Shown in pieces: positions 39,491 to 48,632 of a stretch of DNA of 64,000 nt. Positions within the stretch are counted from its first letter, which is position 1. Each line of letters begins with the position of its first letter. A program made the translations under genes and the position numbers. This stretch comes from Bacteroidales bacterium. Its GTDB lineage: Bacteria > Bacteroidota > Bacteroidia > Bacteroidales > UBA932. The notes beneath the pieces are model-generated. The model did not search any database. It worked only from the letters and a program-made list of their open reading frames with translations, and had not been told where the DNA came from. The DNA is taken from contig JAFRNC010000004.1 in NCBI GenBank assembly GCA_017430365.1, forward strand, positions 361,863 to 425,862, read 5' to 3'.

Positions 39491-40451
39491 GTAGGTCGTT
39501 CCGGTAGTGATAACCGCTGCGGAGCGCTTCGAATGAGGAAGGACTGCCGCGGAGAGCCGCGTCGTCCGACATGATATCATACGGCAGCGAGGGCAGTTCC
39601 ACCCCTTTCACGGAGAAATCCTTCAACCGGCTGATGCCGAAAAAGCCGCCGACGGCCCGCACGGCCGCCTCGGTGCCGTTGACTTTGCCCTGGATCGAAT
39701 AGCCCGCTATATGCGGAGTAGCTATGTCGGCCGCATCGAGCAGGCGCAGGTTGATGTCCGGTTCATTTTTCCAGACATCGACGACGAGTTTTCCGAGACG
39801 GGGCCTCGCGGCCAGAAGGGCGTCTTCATCGACGACTTCTCCGCGTGATGCATTGAAGAAGGAGGCTCCGGGTTTCATGGCCGCGAAGAAAGCGGAATCG
39901 GCGAAATCACGGTTCACTGGCCAGAGCGGGATGTGGAGCGTGACGACGTCGGCCAGGGCGAGCAGTTCCGGGAGAGGCGTGAAGCCTTCCGGCCCTTCTG
40001 CGGCGGCGCGTGGAGGATCGTTCAGCAGAACGCGCATACCGGCGCGTCGCGCAGCGGCAGCCACCTTCTCCCCTACGTGCCCCGCCCCCACGACACCCAG
40101 TACGGCACCCGGCCGGTCGAGCGAGAGAGTATGGAGGGCCACGGCAATGTATTGCGCCACGCCCGCAGAATTGCACCCGGGCGCGCTGTCTACCTCGATG
40201 CCCCGCGAAGAGCAGTAGTTCAGGTCGATATGGTCCGTGCCGATCGTCGCAGTGGCGATCATGCGGACGGATGAGCCCTCGAGAAGCGCAGCGTTGCAAT
40301 GTGTGCGGGTGCGCACGACAAGGGCCACGGCATCGCGCACGTCATCAGGGCCTGTCTCACGTCCTGAAAGATACCGGACATCGAACCATTCCTCGAAAAC
40401 CCCTTCCAGAAAGGGTATATCCCGGTCCACGATTATCTTTCCGAGAGACAT
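39477..40451 (-). CDS. pdxB: Erythronate-4-phosphate dehydrogenase
   Basis: 324 residues. 2-hydroxyacid dehydrogenase of the vitamin B6 (PLP) pathway: oxidises 4-phosphoerythronate with NAD. Evidence: IIVDRDIPFLEGVFEEW at the start, ATATIGTDHIDLNYCSSRGI, SAPGCNSAGVAQYIAVAL, the NAD loop GVVGAGHVGEKVAAAARRAG, and the catalytic Arg/Glu/His set in NASRGEVVDEDAL, DVWKNEPDI and ATPHIAGYS. Last gene of a recF-DUF721-pdxB unit; starts right at the DUF721 stop. Confidence 0.92.
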   Translation of the reverse strand: MSLGKIIVDRDIPFLEGVFEEWFDVRYLSGRETGPDDVRDAVALVVRTRTHCNAALLEGSSVRMIATATIGTDHIDLNYCSSRGIEVDSAPGCNSAGVAQYIAVALHTLSLDRPGAVLGVVGAGHVGEKVAAAARRAGMRVLLNDPPRAAAEGPEGFTPLPELLALADVVTLHIPLWPVNRDFADSAFFAAMKPGASFFNASRGEVVDEDALLAARPRLGKLVVDVWKNEPDINLRLLDAADIATPHIAGYSIQGKVNGTEAAVRAVGGFFGISRLKDFSVKGVELPSLPYDIMSDDAALRGSPSSFEALRSGYHYRNDLLMPF

Positions 40452-40748
40452 CTATGTAAGTTTCAGCTGTTTGACATATTCTCCCCCGAGGGATTCGTTC
40501 AGCCTGGCAAGGAGCAGGCCGGACTGCATCTGCAGATGGGAGCGTACCACCGACGAATTGATCCTGCAGGTCAATACTCCGTCCCGGAAAGAGTGATAAG
40601 AAGTGCAGGCACCAAGCACGATGGTGCCGGACTTCATTCTGTCCCACGCGTCAAATATCCTCGCCCTGAGAAGGCCCTCTTCCAGATGAGCCTCCTTGAC
40701 GTAGGACGAGATCACCTCGCCTATGCTGCGTGTGGATTTCCGGTTCAT
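40452..40748 (-). CDS. DUF721 (DciA-like) protein
   Basis: 98 residues: MNRKSTRSIGEVISSYVKEA, LRARIFDAWDRMKSGTIVLG, YHSFRDGVLTCRINSSVVRS and a QLKLT end, the common DUF721 pattern. Family members include DciA, which loads the replicative helicase in bacteria lacking DnaC. The start overlaps the recF stop (ATGA), and recF-DUF721 adjacency is widespread, which strengthens the call. Probably a DNA replication or repair helper. Confidence 0.85.
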   Translation of the reverse strand: MNRKSTRSIGEVISSYVKEAHLEEGLLRARIFDAWDRMKSGTIVLGACTSYHSFRDGVLTCRINSSVVRSHLQMQSGLLLARLNESLGGEYVKQLKLT

Positions 40749-41839
40749 TCCGAAGTGATTTTTCCCGAATCGACCAGATAGCTGCGGCAGGGGGCGTTCA
40801 TGCTCGAAGCCACCTTGTCCAGCCTCACCTTGTTGCTGTCGGTCAAGAATATCTGGCCGAAATCGAGCGTAGATACAAGCGACAGCAGATCCTCGACACG
40901 CTGCATGTCCAGTTTGTCGAACACGTCGTCGAGAAGGAGTATCGGAGTCTGTCCGTAGATGTGTTTCACGAACCGGAACTGAGCCAGTTTCATCGCCAGC
41001 AGGAAGCTCTTCTGCTGCCCCTGGGAGCCGCACCTGCGTATGGGATGCCCTTCCAGGCGGAACTGCACGTCATCCCTCTGGATTCCGGCTGTAGTGTAGC
41101 GCAGGAAACGTTCCTTCTCCGCTTCGCGGGCGAAAAGTTCCGTGAGCGAAGTCGCGTCGAGGTCGGAATGGTATGTAAGGTCGACCTTCTCGCGTCCCTG
41201 CGAGAGATTGAGATAGAACTCCTGGACCATGGGGCGGAGCTGTTCGCACAGGTCGCGGCGCGCATTGTGCACATATTCCGCATGGGGAGCCATCCTTTCT
41301 GATAGTGTTTCGAGCAGCAGGCCCGAATCCCTGTCCTCCTTCAGCAGGCGATTGCGCTGGAGAAGCAGCTGGTTGTAGGACTGGATGTGGCGGAGATACT
41401 CCCTGTCGATCTGGGACAGAATGAAATTGAGATACTTGCGGCGCTCCTCGCCCGAATCGTTGATAAGCGCGGTGTCGAGTGGAGACACCATGACTATGGG
41501 AAGGAGCCCTATGTGTTCCGAAAACCTGGGATATGTCTTCGCTCCGCGGCGGAACGTCTTTTCCCCGCCACGGTGAACCGACGCGGAGATCTTCTCGACG
41601 GTACCGTTGTCCATCTGATAGAATCCGCACAGCACCGACTCGTCCGACCCGTAGGCATAGACATACTGGTCGGAAGCGGAGAAATAGCTCTTGGTCATGG
41701 AGAGATAATAGATGGCGTCAAGGAGATTTGTCTTCCCCGCGCCGTTGCTCCCGTAGATATAATTGACCTTGGGCGAGAACTCCACTTCGGCGTCCGCGAT
41801 ATTCTTGAAATCGTGAAGTAATATCCTGGTTAAAAACAT
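40745..41839 (-). CDS. recF: DNA replication and repair protein RecF
   Basis: 364 residues, ABC-type ATPase that binds gapped DNA with RecOR. Walker A is GSNGAGKTNLLDA (residues about 32-44), the signature is RRCGSQGQQKSFLLAMKLAQF, and Walker B is PILLLDDVFDKLD. FLTRILLHDFKNIADAEVEF opens the protein as usual. The -7 box TACATTTG (minus strand, 41864 to 41857) is 18 bp upstream of the ATG. Heads the recF-DUF721-pdxB unit. Confidence 0.95.
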   Translation of the reverse strand: MFLTRILLHDFKNIADAEVEFSPKVNYIYGSNGAGKTNLLDAIYYLSMTKSYFSASDQYVYAYGSDESVLCGFYQMDNGTVEKISASVHRGGEKTFRRGAKTYPRFSEHIGLLPIVMVSPLDTALINDSGEERRKYLNFILSQIDREYLRHIQSYNQLLLQRNRLLKEDRDSGLLLETLSERMAPHAEYVHNARRDLCEQLRPMVQEFYLNLSQGREKVDLTYHSDLDATSLTELFAREAEKERFLRYTTAGIQRDDVQFRLEGHPIRRCGSQGQQKSFLLAMKLAQFRFVKHIYGQTPILLLDDVFDKLDMQRVEDLLSLVSTLDFGQIFLTDSNKVRLDKVASSMNAPCRSYLVDSGKITSE

Positions 41840-41874
41840 GTTAAAATCTTATTCGACAAATGTACGAAATAAAA

Positions 41875-41904
41875 TTGGGGATTCCCATTTTTGTTGTAAA
41901 TTTG
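41875..41904 (+). promoter_or_regulatory. Promoter of the TPR-yebC unit
   Basis: TTG at 41875-41877 and TAAATTTG at 41897-41904, 19 bp apart. The ATG at 41993 lies 89 bp on; the leader is otherwise plain. On the other strand a recF -7 box lies at 41857-41864, so the two promoters are back to back. Confidence 0.6.
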
Positions 41905-41992
41905 CAGATTGCGTTAAAAAGCGAAAAACCCCCTCAGAGGCCCGTCCAAGAGGGATTTACAGAAATTGAAAAAACAAAAAATAACAATTGAA

Positions 41993-42667
41993 ATGGCAAA
42001 GAACAATCAACAGGAAACCCAGCAGGAGCAGGTCGCGACGACCGTCTCCGGTGTCGAGCAATTTTTCAAGAACAACCAGAAACTGATAGAATGGGTGCTG
42101 ATCGCAATCATCGTCATCATCCTCGGAATCCTCGCCCTCAACAAGTGGTACATCACCCCTGCCCGCCAGGAGGCCAAGGCGCAGATGTTCCCCGCCGAGC
42201 AGCTTTTCCGCGAAGGCAACTTCGAGACCGCCCTCAACGGTGACGGCAACATCCTCGGTTTCAGGGATATCGCAGAGAATTACGGCAAGAAGGCCGGCAA
42301 CAGCGTCTATCTTTACGCAGGCCTGTGCAATCTCCAGCTCGGAAACAACGAAGAGGCACTCAATTATCTCAAGCAATATAACGTAAAGGACAAGATCCTG
42401 CAGGGACGCGCCATCTGCGCGATGGGCGACGCCTACTCCAACATGAAGGATTACAACTCCGCACTCGGCTGCTACAAGAAAGCCGCCGCGCTGCTTGACA
42501 ACGAACTGGCCGCCGGCTATCTCTTCAAGGCCGCACTCGTCAGCGAAGAGATCGGTGACAAGGACGGGGCGCTCAAGCTCTACAAGGAAATCGAGTTGAA
42601 GTATCCCCAGACCGTAGAGGGCTACGACATCCAGAAATATATCTCCCGCATCGAAAACCAGAAATAA
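41993..42667 (+). CDS. Membrane-anchored TPR protein
   Basis: 224 residues from the ATG at 41993. A polar N-terminus (about 35 residues) leads into one membrane helix (LIEWVLIAIIVIILGILALN), then a periplasmic helical region with tetratricopeptide repeats (NSVYLYAGLCNLQLGNNEEA, AICAMGDAYSNMKDYNSALG, LAAGYLFKAALVSEEIGDKD). This is the YfgM/AnkyrinTPR-type layout found in Bacteroidota. Likely a scaffold or chaperone in the envelope. yebC follows after 8 bp. Confidence 0.82.
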   Translation: MAKNNQQETQQEQVATTVSGVEQFFKNNQKLIEWVLIAIIVIILGILALNKWYITPARQEAKAQMFPAEQLFREGNFETALNGDGNILGFRDIAENYGKKAGNSVYLYAGLCNLQLGNNEEALNYLKQYNVKDKILQGRAICAMGDAYSNMKDYNSALGCYKKAAALLDNELAAGYLFKAALVSEEIGDKDGALKLYKEIELKYPQTVEGYDIQKYISRIENQK

Positions 42668-42675
42668 TCAGGACC

Positions 42676-43422
42676 ATGGGAAGAGCATTTGAATTCCGCA
42701 AGGAGAGAAAGTTCAAGCGTTGGGGCCACATGGCCAAGACCTTCACCAAGATCGGCAAGGAAATCACCATCGCCGTCAAGAACGGCGGACCCGACGTGAC
42801 CGGCAACCCGCGCCTGAGGGCCCTGCTCCAGACCGCCCGCAGCGAGAACATGCCGAAGGAGAACATCGAACGCGCCATCAAGAAGGCCACCGACAAGGAC
42901 CAGGCCGATTACAAGGAAGTGGTATACGAGGGCTACGGCCCCCACGGCGTGGCCATCCTTGTCGAGACCGCTACCGACAACACCAACCGCACCGTGGCCA
43001 ACGTCCGCAGCTACTTCAACAAGTTCGGCGGCAGCCTCGGCACCTCCGGCAGCGTAGCCTTCATGTTCGACCACAAATGCGTCTTCAAGATCAAGAACAG
43101 CCCCGACATCGACATCGAGGAACTCGAACTCGAACTGATCGACTTTGGCGCGGAAGAGGTCTTCGTTGACGAATTCGAGAACAAGGACGGCGACACCGAG
43201 GAAGTCATCAACATCTACGGCGAATACACCGCCTTCAACAACATCCAGAAGTACATCGAGGACAAGGGTTTCGAACTCGTGTCCGCAGGTTTCGACCGCT
43301 TCCCCAACGGCGAGATGAAACATCTCTCCGCCGAGGACCGCGTCGACCTCGACAAACTCCTCGAGAAACTCGAGGAAGACGACGACGTCCAGAACGTCTT
43401 CCACAATATGGCAGATGAATAA
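42676..43422 (+). CDS. yebC: YebC/PmpR family protein
   Basis: 248 residues. GRAFEFRKERKFKRWGHMAK opens the protein, followed by PKENIERAIKKATDKDQADY, VYEGYGPHGVAILVETATDN, and LGTSGSVAFMFDHKCVF, all family hallmarks. YebC proteins were named transcription regulators but several relatives act on ribosomes at proline stretches; which applies here is not known. Normal length. Confidence 0.93.
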   Translation: MGRAFEFRKERKFKRWGHMAKTFTKIGKEITIAVKNGGPDVTGNPRLRALLQTARSENMPKENIERAIKKATDKDQADYKEVVYEGYGPHGVAILVETATDNTNRTVANVRSYFNKFGGSLGTSGSVAFMFDHKCVFKIKNSPDIDIEELELELIDFGAEEVFVDEFENKDGDTEEVINIYGEYTAFNNIQKYIEDKGFELVSAGFDRFPNGEMKHLSAEDRVDLDKLLEKLEEDDDVQNVFHNMADE

Positions 43423-43447
43423 TCCTATTAAAACACTATAATTTATT

Positions 43448-43861
43448 ATGAACCTTACTCACATCGAACACCTGGGCATCGCCGTCAAGAGCCTTGAAGA
43501 GGCGATCCCCTATTACGAGAATGTTCTCGGTCTGAAATGCTACGCCATCGAGGAAGTCGCCGACCAGAAAGTCAAGACCGCTTTCTTCAAGATCGGCCAG
43601 ACCAAGCTTGAGCTCCTCGAGCCCACCTGCCCCGAAAGCACCATCGCCGGCTTCATCGAGAAACGCGGCGAGGGTATCCACCACCTTGCATTCGCAACCG
43701 ACGATGTGGCAGCCTGCCTTGCAGAAGCCGAAGAGAAGGGTGTCCGCCTTATCGACAAGGCTCCCCGCGCCGGCGCCGAGCAGATGATGATCGCCTTCAT
43801 CCACCCCAAGTCCACCAAGGGCGTGCTCACCGAATTCTGCATGAAGAAGAAAGAAGAATAA
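43448..43861 (+). CDS. mce: Methylmalonyl-CoA epimerase
   Basis: 137 residues, a glyoxalase/VOC fold with metal ligands His in HIEHLGIAVKSLEE, His in GIHHLAFATDDV and Glu in TEFCMKKKE. It interconverts S- and R-methylmalonyl-CoA between the mutase and the decarboxylase in propionate formation from succinate. It is 18 bp before mmdA and begins the decarboxylase cluster. Confidence 0.94.
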   Translation: MNLTHIEHLGIAVKSLEEAIPYYENVLGLKCYAIEEVADQKVKTAFFKIGQTKLELLEPTCPESTIAGFIEKRGEGIHHLAFATDDVAACLAEAEEKGVRLIDKAPRAGAEQMMIAFIHPKSTKGVLTEFCMKKKEE

Positions 43862-43879
43862 TATCTAAACCAGACCAAT

Positions 43880-45442
43880 ATGAGCCAACAGCTTGAAAAA
43901 GTAAAGGAGCTTATCGAACTGAGAGAGAAAGCTCGCATGGGCGGCGGCCAGAAAGGCATCGACAGCCAGCACGCAAAAGGCAAGTACACCGCGCGCGAAC
44001 GCATCAACATGCTCCTCGACGAAGGCAGCTTCGAAGAGTTCGACATGTTCATGACTCACCGCTGCTACAACTTCGGAATGGAGAAGAAGACCTATCTGGG
44101 TGACGGTGTCGTGACCGGTTACGGTACGATCGCCGGCCGTCTGGTCTATGTCTTCGCACAGGACTTCACCGTGATCGGCGGCTCGCTCTCCGAGACCCTG
44201 GCACAGAAGATCTGCAAGGTGATGGACATGGCCATGAAGAACGGCGCCCCCTGCATCGGCCTCAACGACTCCGGTGGAGCCCGTATCCAGGAAGGCGTCA
44301 ACGCCCTGGCAGGCTACTCCGAGATCTTTGAGCGCAACATCCTCGCTTCCGGCGTGGTTCCCCAGATTTCCGCCATCCTCGGCCCCTGCGCCGGCGGTGC
44401 AGTGTACTCCCCTGCCCTGACCGACTTCATCATCATGTCCGAGGGTACTTCCTACATGTTCCTCACCGGCCCCGCAGTCGTAAAGCAGGTGCTCGGCGAG
44501 AACGTGACCCAGGAAGAACTCGGCGGCGCCAACGTCCATGCCACCAAGAGCGGCGTGGCCCAGTTCAAGGCCGCCACTGAGGAAGATGCCATCGCCACCA
44601 TCCGCGACCTGCTGAGCTATCTTCCGCAGAACAATATGGAAGAACCGCCGTATGTCCCGACCGAGGACCCGATCGACCGCAAGGAAGACTCCCTCAACGA
44701 GATTATCCCCGACAGCCCGAACGCCCCGTACGACATGTACGAAGTCATCGGCGCCATCGTGGACGACGGCAAGTTCCTCGAGGTCCACAAGGACTATGCG
44801 AAGAACCTCATAGTCGGTTTCGCCCGCTTCGGCGGCACGGCAGTCGGCATCGTGGCCAACCAGCCCAAGTATCTGGCCGGTGTGCTTGACATCAACTCTT
44901 CCCGCAAGGGCGCCCGTTTCGTCCGTTTCTGCGACGCCTTCAACATCCCTGTAGTGACGCTCGTCGACGTGCCCGGCTTCCTCCCCGGAACCCAGCAGGA
45001 GTACGGCGGAATCATCGTACACGGTGCGAAGCTCCTCTACGCTTACGGCGAGGCCACCATTCCGAAGGTGACCATCACCCTCCGCAAATCCTACGGCGGA
45101 AGCCACATCGTGATGAGCTGCAAGCAGCTGCGCGGTGACATCAACTATGCATGGCCGACCGCGAACATCGCCGTCATGGGTGCCGAAGGTGCCGTGGCTG
45201 TGCTCTATGCCAAGGAAATAAAGGCCGAAGAGGATCCCGAGAAAAAGAAGGAAATCGCCGAGGCACGCAAGAAGGAGTACAACGACCTCTTCTGCAACCC
45301 TTACAACGCCGCGAAGTACGGTTACATCGACGATGTGATCGAGCCGCGCAACACCCGTTTCCGCATCATCCGCGCCCTCGAGCAGCTCTCCACCAAGAAG
45401 CTCTCCAACCCGGCCAAGAAACACGACAACCTGCCTCTGTAA
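43880..45442 (+). CDS. mmdA: Methylmalonyl-CoA decarboxylase, carboxyltransferase subunit
   Basis: 520 residues. Carboxyltransferase that moves the carboxyl of methylmalonyl-CoA to biotin on the carrier protein. It has the CoA-carboxylase beta-subunit pattern: [75 protein letters not shown] and [20 protein letters not shown], then [15 protein letters not shown]. Length is the usual 510-520. Followed after 17 bp by the OadG-like subunit. Confidence 0.95.
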   Translation: MSQQLEKVKELIELREKARMGGGQKGIDSQHAKGKYTARERINMLLDEGSFEEFDMFMTHRCYNFGMEKKTYLGDGVVTGYGTIAGRLVYVFAQDFTVIGGSLSETLAQKICKVMDMAMKNGAPCIGLNDSGGARIQEGVNALAGYSEIFERNILASGVVPQISAILGPCAGGAVYSPALTDFIIMSEGTSYMFLTGPAVVKQVLGENVTQEELGGANVHATKSGVAQFKAATEEDAIATIRDLLSYLPQNNMEEPPYVPTEDPIDRKEDSLNEIIPDSPNAPYDMYEVIGAIVDDGKFLEVHKDYAKNLIVGFARFGGTAVGIVANQPKYLAGVLDINSSRKGARFVRFCDAFNIPVVTLVDVPGFLPGTQQEYGGIIVHGAKLLYAYGEATIPKVTITLRKSYGGSHIVMSCKQLRGDINYAWPTANIAVMGAEGAVAVLYAKEIKAEEDPEKKKEIAEARKKEYNDLFCNPYNAAKYGYIDDVIEPRNTRFRIIRALEQLSTKKLSNPAKKHDNLPL

Positions 45443-45459
45443 TCAAACGTACAATCTCT

Positions 45460-46377
45460 ATGAAACAACTTAAACTGTTTTTGGCGATTGTCGGTTTGAC
45501 GCTGTGCTTCACCGCGGGAGCGCAGAGCCAGGACGCTATGCGCCTGAACGAATACCTGGTGGTCAATACCGACGACTTCCAGGATGACTTCGGGCAGCAG
45601 AACGGCTGGATCGAGCTTTTCAACTCCTCCTACGGCACGGTGGACATCGCAGGATGCTTCCTCTCCGACGATCCCGCCAACCTCAAGAAATACGCCATCC
45701 CCGGCGGCGACCTGATGACCAAGATCAAGCCCCGCCAGCACGTTCTCTTCTGGGCGGACAACCAGCCTTATCGCGGCACCTTCCACGTGTCGTTCGATCT
45801 GGCAAACGCCAAGGAAATCATCTTCACCAAGGGTGACGGCAAGACCATCATAGACCGCATCCCCGTCCGTCACGACCTGGGAGAAAACGTCTCCTTCGGC
45901 CGCAATGAAGACGGCATCGGTTCCACTGATGGCAGCGGTAACGGCTGGGCCGTGATGGACCGCACCTCGCCGAGCACCAACAACACGCTTGTCGACAAAG
46001 CCGCGAAACCCGACCGCATGAAGGAAATCGACCCTTACGGCTGGATCCTCGCCCTTACCGCAATGTCGGTGGTGTTCCTGGCACTGATCCTCCTTTACTT
46101 CATCTTCAAGGCCATCGGCAACGCCAACATCAAGGCCGGCAAGAAGCGCTCCGCCGCCGCCTCCGGTACCGATGTCAAGGAATCCGCCTATGGTGAAGTC
46201 CCCGGCGAAGTCTATGCAGCCATCGCTACGGCTATGCACCTGTATCAGCAGGACGATGAAAATCACGACGAAGAAAGTTTCGTGGTGACGCTCCATCACA
46301 CCGACCGGACCTATTCGCCCTGGAGCTCCAAGATCTACACGCTCCGCCAGACGCCGCAAGTCAATAAAAGAAGATAA
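45460..46377 (+). CDS. OadG/MmdD-like subunit fused to a lamin-tail-like domain
   Basis: 305 residues from the ATG at 45460. A signal peptide (FLAIVGLTLCFTAGAQSQ) leads to a lamin-tail-like domain (about 25-135): RLNEYLVVNTDDFQDDFGQQ, WIELFNSSYGTVDIAGCFLS and HVLFWADNQPYRGTFHVSFD. The C-terminal third has one membrane helix (YGWILALTAMSVVFLALILL) followed by a basic cytoplasmic tail, the layout of OadG-family membrane subunits. OadG normally is about 80-130 residues; this long form places a large domain outside the membrane. It should help hold the decarboxylase complex on the membrane; the role of the outer domain is not known. Confidence 0.8.
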   Translation: MKQLKLFLAIVGLTLCFTAGAQSQDAMRLNEYLVVNTDDFQDDFGQQNGWIELFNSSYGTVDIAGCFLSDDPANLKKYAIPGGDLMTKIKPRQHVLFWADNQPYRGTFHVSFDLANAKEIIFTKGDGKTIIDRIPVRHDLGENVSFGRNEDGIGSTDGSGNGWAVMDRTSPSTNNTLVDKAAKPDRMKEIDPYGWILALTAMSVVFLALILLYFIFKAIGNANIKAGKKRSAAASGTDVKESAYGEVPGEVYAAIATAMHLYQQDDENHDEESFVVTLHHTDRTYSPWSSKIYTLRQTPQVNKRR

Positions 46378-46398
46378 CCTCCTAACCCAGAAAAGAAA

Positions 46399-46836
46399 AT
46401 GAAAGAATATAAAATCAAGATCAACGGTAACAAATACAACGTTACCATCGACGAGGTTGAGGACAACGTGGCCAAGGTCGAAGTGAACGGCACGCCTTAC
46501 AACGTCGAATTCGAAAAACCGATCTCGAAACCCAAGACCATCAGCGTGGTCAACAAGCCCGCCGCCGCTCCTTCAGCAGGCGCAGCTCCCGTCAACAAAC
46601 CCGCCGCCGCTCCTGCCGCCGCCGGCGGAGCCACCGTCAACTCCCCGCTCCCGGGCGTCGTGCTCGAGATCAAGGTCAAGGACGGCGACAAGGTGACGAA
46701 GGGACAGGTCATCATGGTGCTCGAAGCCATGAAGATGGAAAACGCCATCGAGGCCCCTTGCGAAGGTACCATCACCGTCAAGGCCCAGAAGGGCGACTCC
46801 GTACTCGAAGGCGCTACGCTCGCAGTAATCGCATAA
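46399..46836 (+). CDS. mmdC: Biotin carboxyl carrier subunit of methylmalonyl-CoA decarboxylase
   Basis: 145 residues. Residues 1-45 are a beta-rich domain, followed by a Pro/Ala-rich hinge (AAAPSAGAAPVNKPAAAPAA) and a biotinyl domain with the acceptor Lys in VLEAMKMENAIEAP. The hinge lets biotin swing between the carboxyltransferase and the membrane pump. Lies between the OadG-like and MmdB genes with gaps of about 20 and 12 bp. Confidence 0.94.
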   Translation: MKEYKIKINGNKYNVTIDEVEDNVAKVEVNGTPYNVEFEKPISKPKTISVVNKPAAAPSAGAAPVNKPAAAPAAAGGATVNSPLPGVVLEIKVKDGDKVTKGQVIMVLEAMKMENAIEAPCEGTITVKAQKGDSVLEGATLAVIA

Positions 46837-46848
46837 CCCCGACGCCTT

Positions 46849-47991
46849 ATGGGACATATCCTAGACAACCTTAAAGCGTTCTGGCAGTTCACCGGGTTCG
46901 CGAACTTCGAGTGGGGCTACCTCATCATGATCGTCATCGGATGTGCATTCATCTTCATGGCCATCAAATATGAGTGGGAGCCCATGCTGCTGGTTCCGAT
47001 CGGATTCGGTATCCTGATCGGCAACATTCCGCTCTTCGCCGGCCTGAATGTCGGTGTATATGAGGAGGGTTCCGTGCTGAATATCCTTTACCAGGGCGTG
47101 CAGCGCGGTTTCTATCCGCCGCTGATCTTCCTTGGCATCGGTGCGATGACAGACTTCTCCTCCCTGATCGCCAACCCGAAGCTGCTGCTGATCGGCGCAG
47201 CCGCCCAGTTCGGTATCTTCGGTGCATATGCTATCTCCCTGGCTCTCGGCTTCGATGCCGCCCAGGCAGGTGCTATCGGTATCATCGGCGGCGCTGACGG
47301 CCCGACGGCCATCTTCCTGTCGTCCCGTCTTGCTCCGACCCTGATGGGCGCCATCGCGGTGTCGGCTTACTCCTACATGGCCCTCGTGCCGGTGATCCAA
47401 CCGCCTATCATGCGCCTGCTCACCACCAAGAAGGAGCGTCTTATCCGCATGAAACCGCCGCGTCCGGTCTCCCCTACCGAGAAGAAACTCTTCCCGATCA
47501 TCGGCTTCCTGCTCACGGCCTTCATCGTGCCCTCCGGTATTCCCCTGCTCGGTATGCTGTTCTTCGGCAACCTGCTTAAGGAAAGCGGCGTGACCAAGCG
47601 TCTGGCCAACACTGCAAGCGGCCCGCTCGTGGACATCGTCACCATCCTGATCGGTGTCACCGTCGGTGCTTCCACCCAGGCCAGCCAGTTCCTCCGCTGG
47701 GAGTCCGTGAAGATCTTCATCATCGGCGCCCTGTCGTTCGTGATCGCCACCTTCGCCGGCGTGCTCTTCGTGAAGTTCTTCAACCTCTTCCTTAAGGAAG
47801 GCAACAAGATCAACCCGCTCATCGGCAACTCAGGCGTATCGGCCGTTCCGGACGCCGCCCGCGTGTCGAACAACGTAGGTCTGGAATACGACCCGAAGAA
47901 CTACCTCCTCATGCATGCCATGGGCCCGAACGTGGCCGGTGTGATCGGCTCAGCCGTCGCCGCAGGTATGCTGCTGGGCTTCCTCGGTTAA
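46849..47991 (+). CDS. mmdB: Na+-pumping decarboxylase membrane subunit (MmdB/OadB)
   Basis: 380 residues with about nine membrane helices. OadB-family hallmarks: LIFLGIGAMTDFSSLIANPK, GADGPTAIFLSSRLAPTLMG with the Asp thought to bind Na+, YSYMALVPVIQPPIMRLLTT, and GNLLKESGVTKRLANTA. It decarboxylates carboxybiotin and pumps Na+ out. Last gene of the cluster; a palindromic repeat that may end transcription begins 44 bp after the stop. Confidence 0.95.
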   Translation: MGHILDNLKAFWQFTGFANFEWGYLIMIVIGCAFIFMAIKYEWEPMLLVPIGFGILIGNIPLFAGLNVGVYEEGSVLNILYQGVQRGFYPPLIFLGIGAMTDFSSLIANPKLLLIGAAAQFGIFGAYAISLALGFDAAQAGAIGIIGGADGPTAIFLSSRLAPTLMGAIAVSAYSYMALVPVIQPPIMRLLTTKKERLIRMKPPRPVSPTEKKLFPIIGFLLTAFIVPSGIPLLGMLFFGNLLKESGVTKRLANTASGPLVDIVTILIGVTVGASTQASQFLRWESVKIFIIGALSFVIATFAGVLFVKFFNLFLKEGNKINPLIGNSGVSAVPDAARVSNNVGLEYDPKNYLLMHAMGPNVAGVIGSAVAAGMLLGFLG

Positions 47992-48035
47992 ATCGGCCGG
48001 ATCCGCTGCAGCAGGGTTTCGAGCCTTTCCAGGTT

Positions 48036-48154
48036 TTTCCGCTGCAACGGACGCAACTGATTACCAATCGCTTATAGAAACTGATCCCCCTTGTTTTGAG
48101 GGGGATCAGTTTTCGTAAGTGGCTGACTGACTGATGTGTCCGTTGCAGCGGAAA
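48036..48154. repeat. Palindromic repeat element, copy C
   Basis: 119 bp. The ends are near-perfect inverted repeats (TTTCCGCTGCAACGGAC against GTCCGTTGCAGCGGAAA). In the middle a 13-bp stem AAACTGATCCCCC (48078-48090) pairs with GGGGGATCAGTTT (48100-48112). It sits between convergent mmdB and the thioesterase gene, where the T-rich side of the central hairpin could end transcription from both. Confidence 0.9.
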
Positions 48155-48174
48155 GATGACGGACGGAGGCCCGT

Positions 48175-48558
48175 TTACTTGCTCTCGGCTTTCGCCTGGA
48201 ATCTTTGGATGTCGATGATGAACCGCTCGTGGGTGCCCTCGCCTACGGGGCCCCTTTCGTCACGGACCGACACCTTGAAAACCAGCCGGCGGCGGTCGAT
48301 CTCAACCAGCTCGCTCTCGGCGGTCACCGTCATCCCGAGAGGCGTCGCCGCACTGTGCGAAACATCTATATGCGTCCCGACAGTCCCCTGTCCTTCAGCC
48401 AGATAGGGCTCGACACTCTTCAGGCATGTTTTCTCGATAAGAGCCACCATCATCGGCGTTGCGAAGACCTGTACGCTGCCGCTGCCGACACGGTCGGCAG
48501 TCACATCAGGCGTTACTAGACAGTTTTGTGTTCCTTTTATTCCTGTATGCAGTTCCAT
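48175..48558 (-). CDS. FlK-like hot-dog thioesterase
   Basis: 127 residues with the fluoroacetyl-CoA thioesterase-like hot-dog pattern: VGSGSVQVFATPMMVALIEK, Thr/Glu/His equivalents in EGQGTVGTHIDVSHSAATPL, and VRDERGPVGEGTHERFIIDI. Most relatives are not FlK itself and cleave other acyl-CoAs. It has its own -7 box (TATATTTG, minus strand, 48591 to 48584) and is divergent from the VanX-like gene. Confidence 0.87.
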   Translation of the reverse strand: MELHTGIKGTQNCLVTPDVTADRVGSGSVQVFATPMMVALIEKTCLKSVEPYLAEGQGTVGTHIDVSHSAATPLGMTVTAESELVEIDRRRLVFKVSVRDERGPVGEGTHERFIIDIQRFQAKAESK

Positions 48559-48603
48559 CGTATCTCATTGGTTGGTTATCTTACAAATATACTCAATATT
48601 CAG

Positions 48604-48611
48604 TAAATTTG
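48604..48611 (+). promoter_or_regulatory. -7 box of the VanX-like gene
   Basis: TAAATTTG fits TAnnTTTG and is 21 bp before the ATG at 48633. No clear -33 TTG at about 20 bp upstream. Confidence 0.45.
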
Positions 48612-48632
48612 CCGTAAAGAAATCCATTCACC

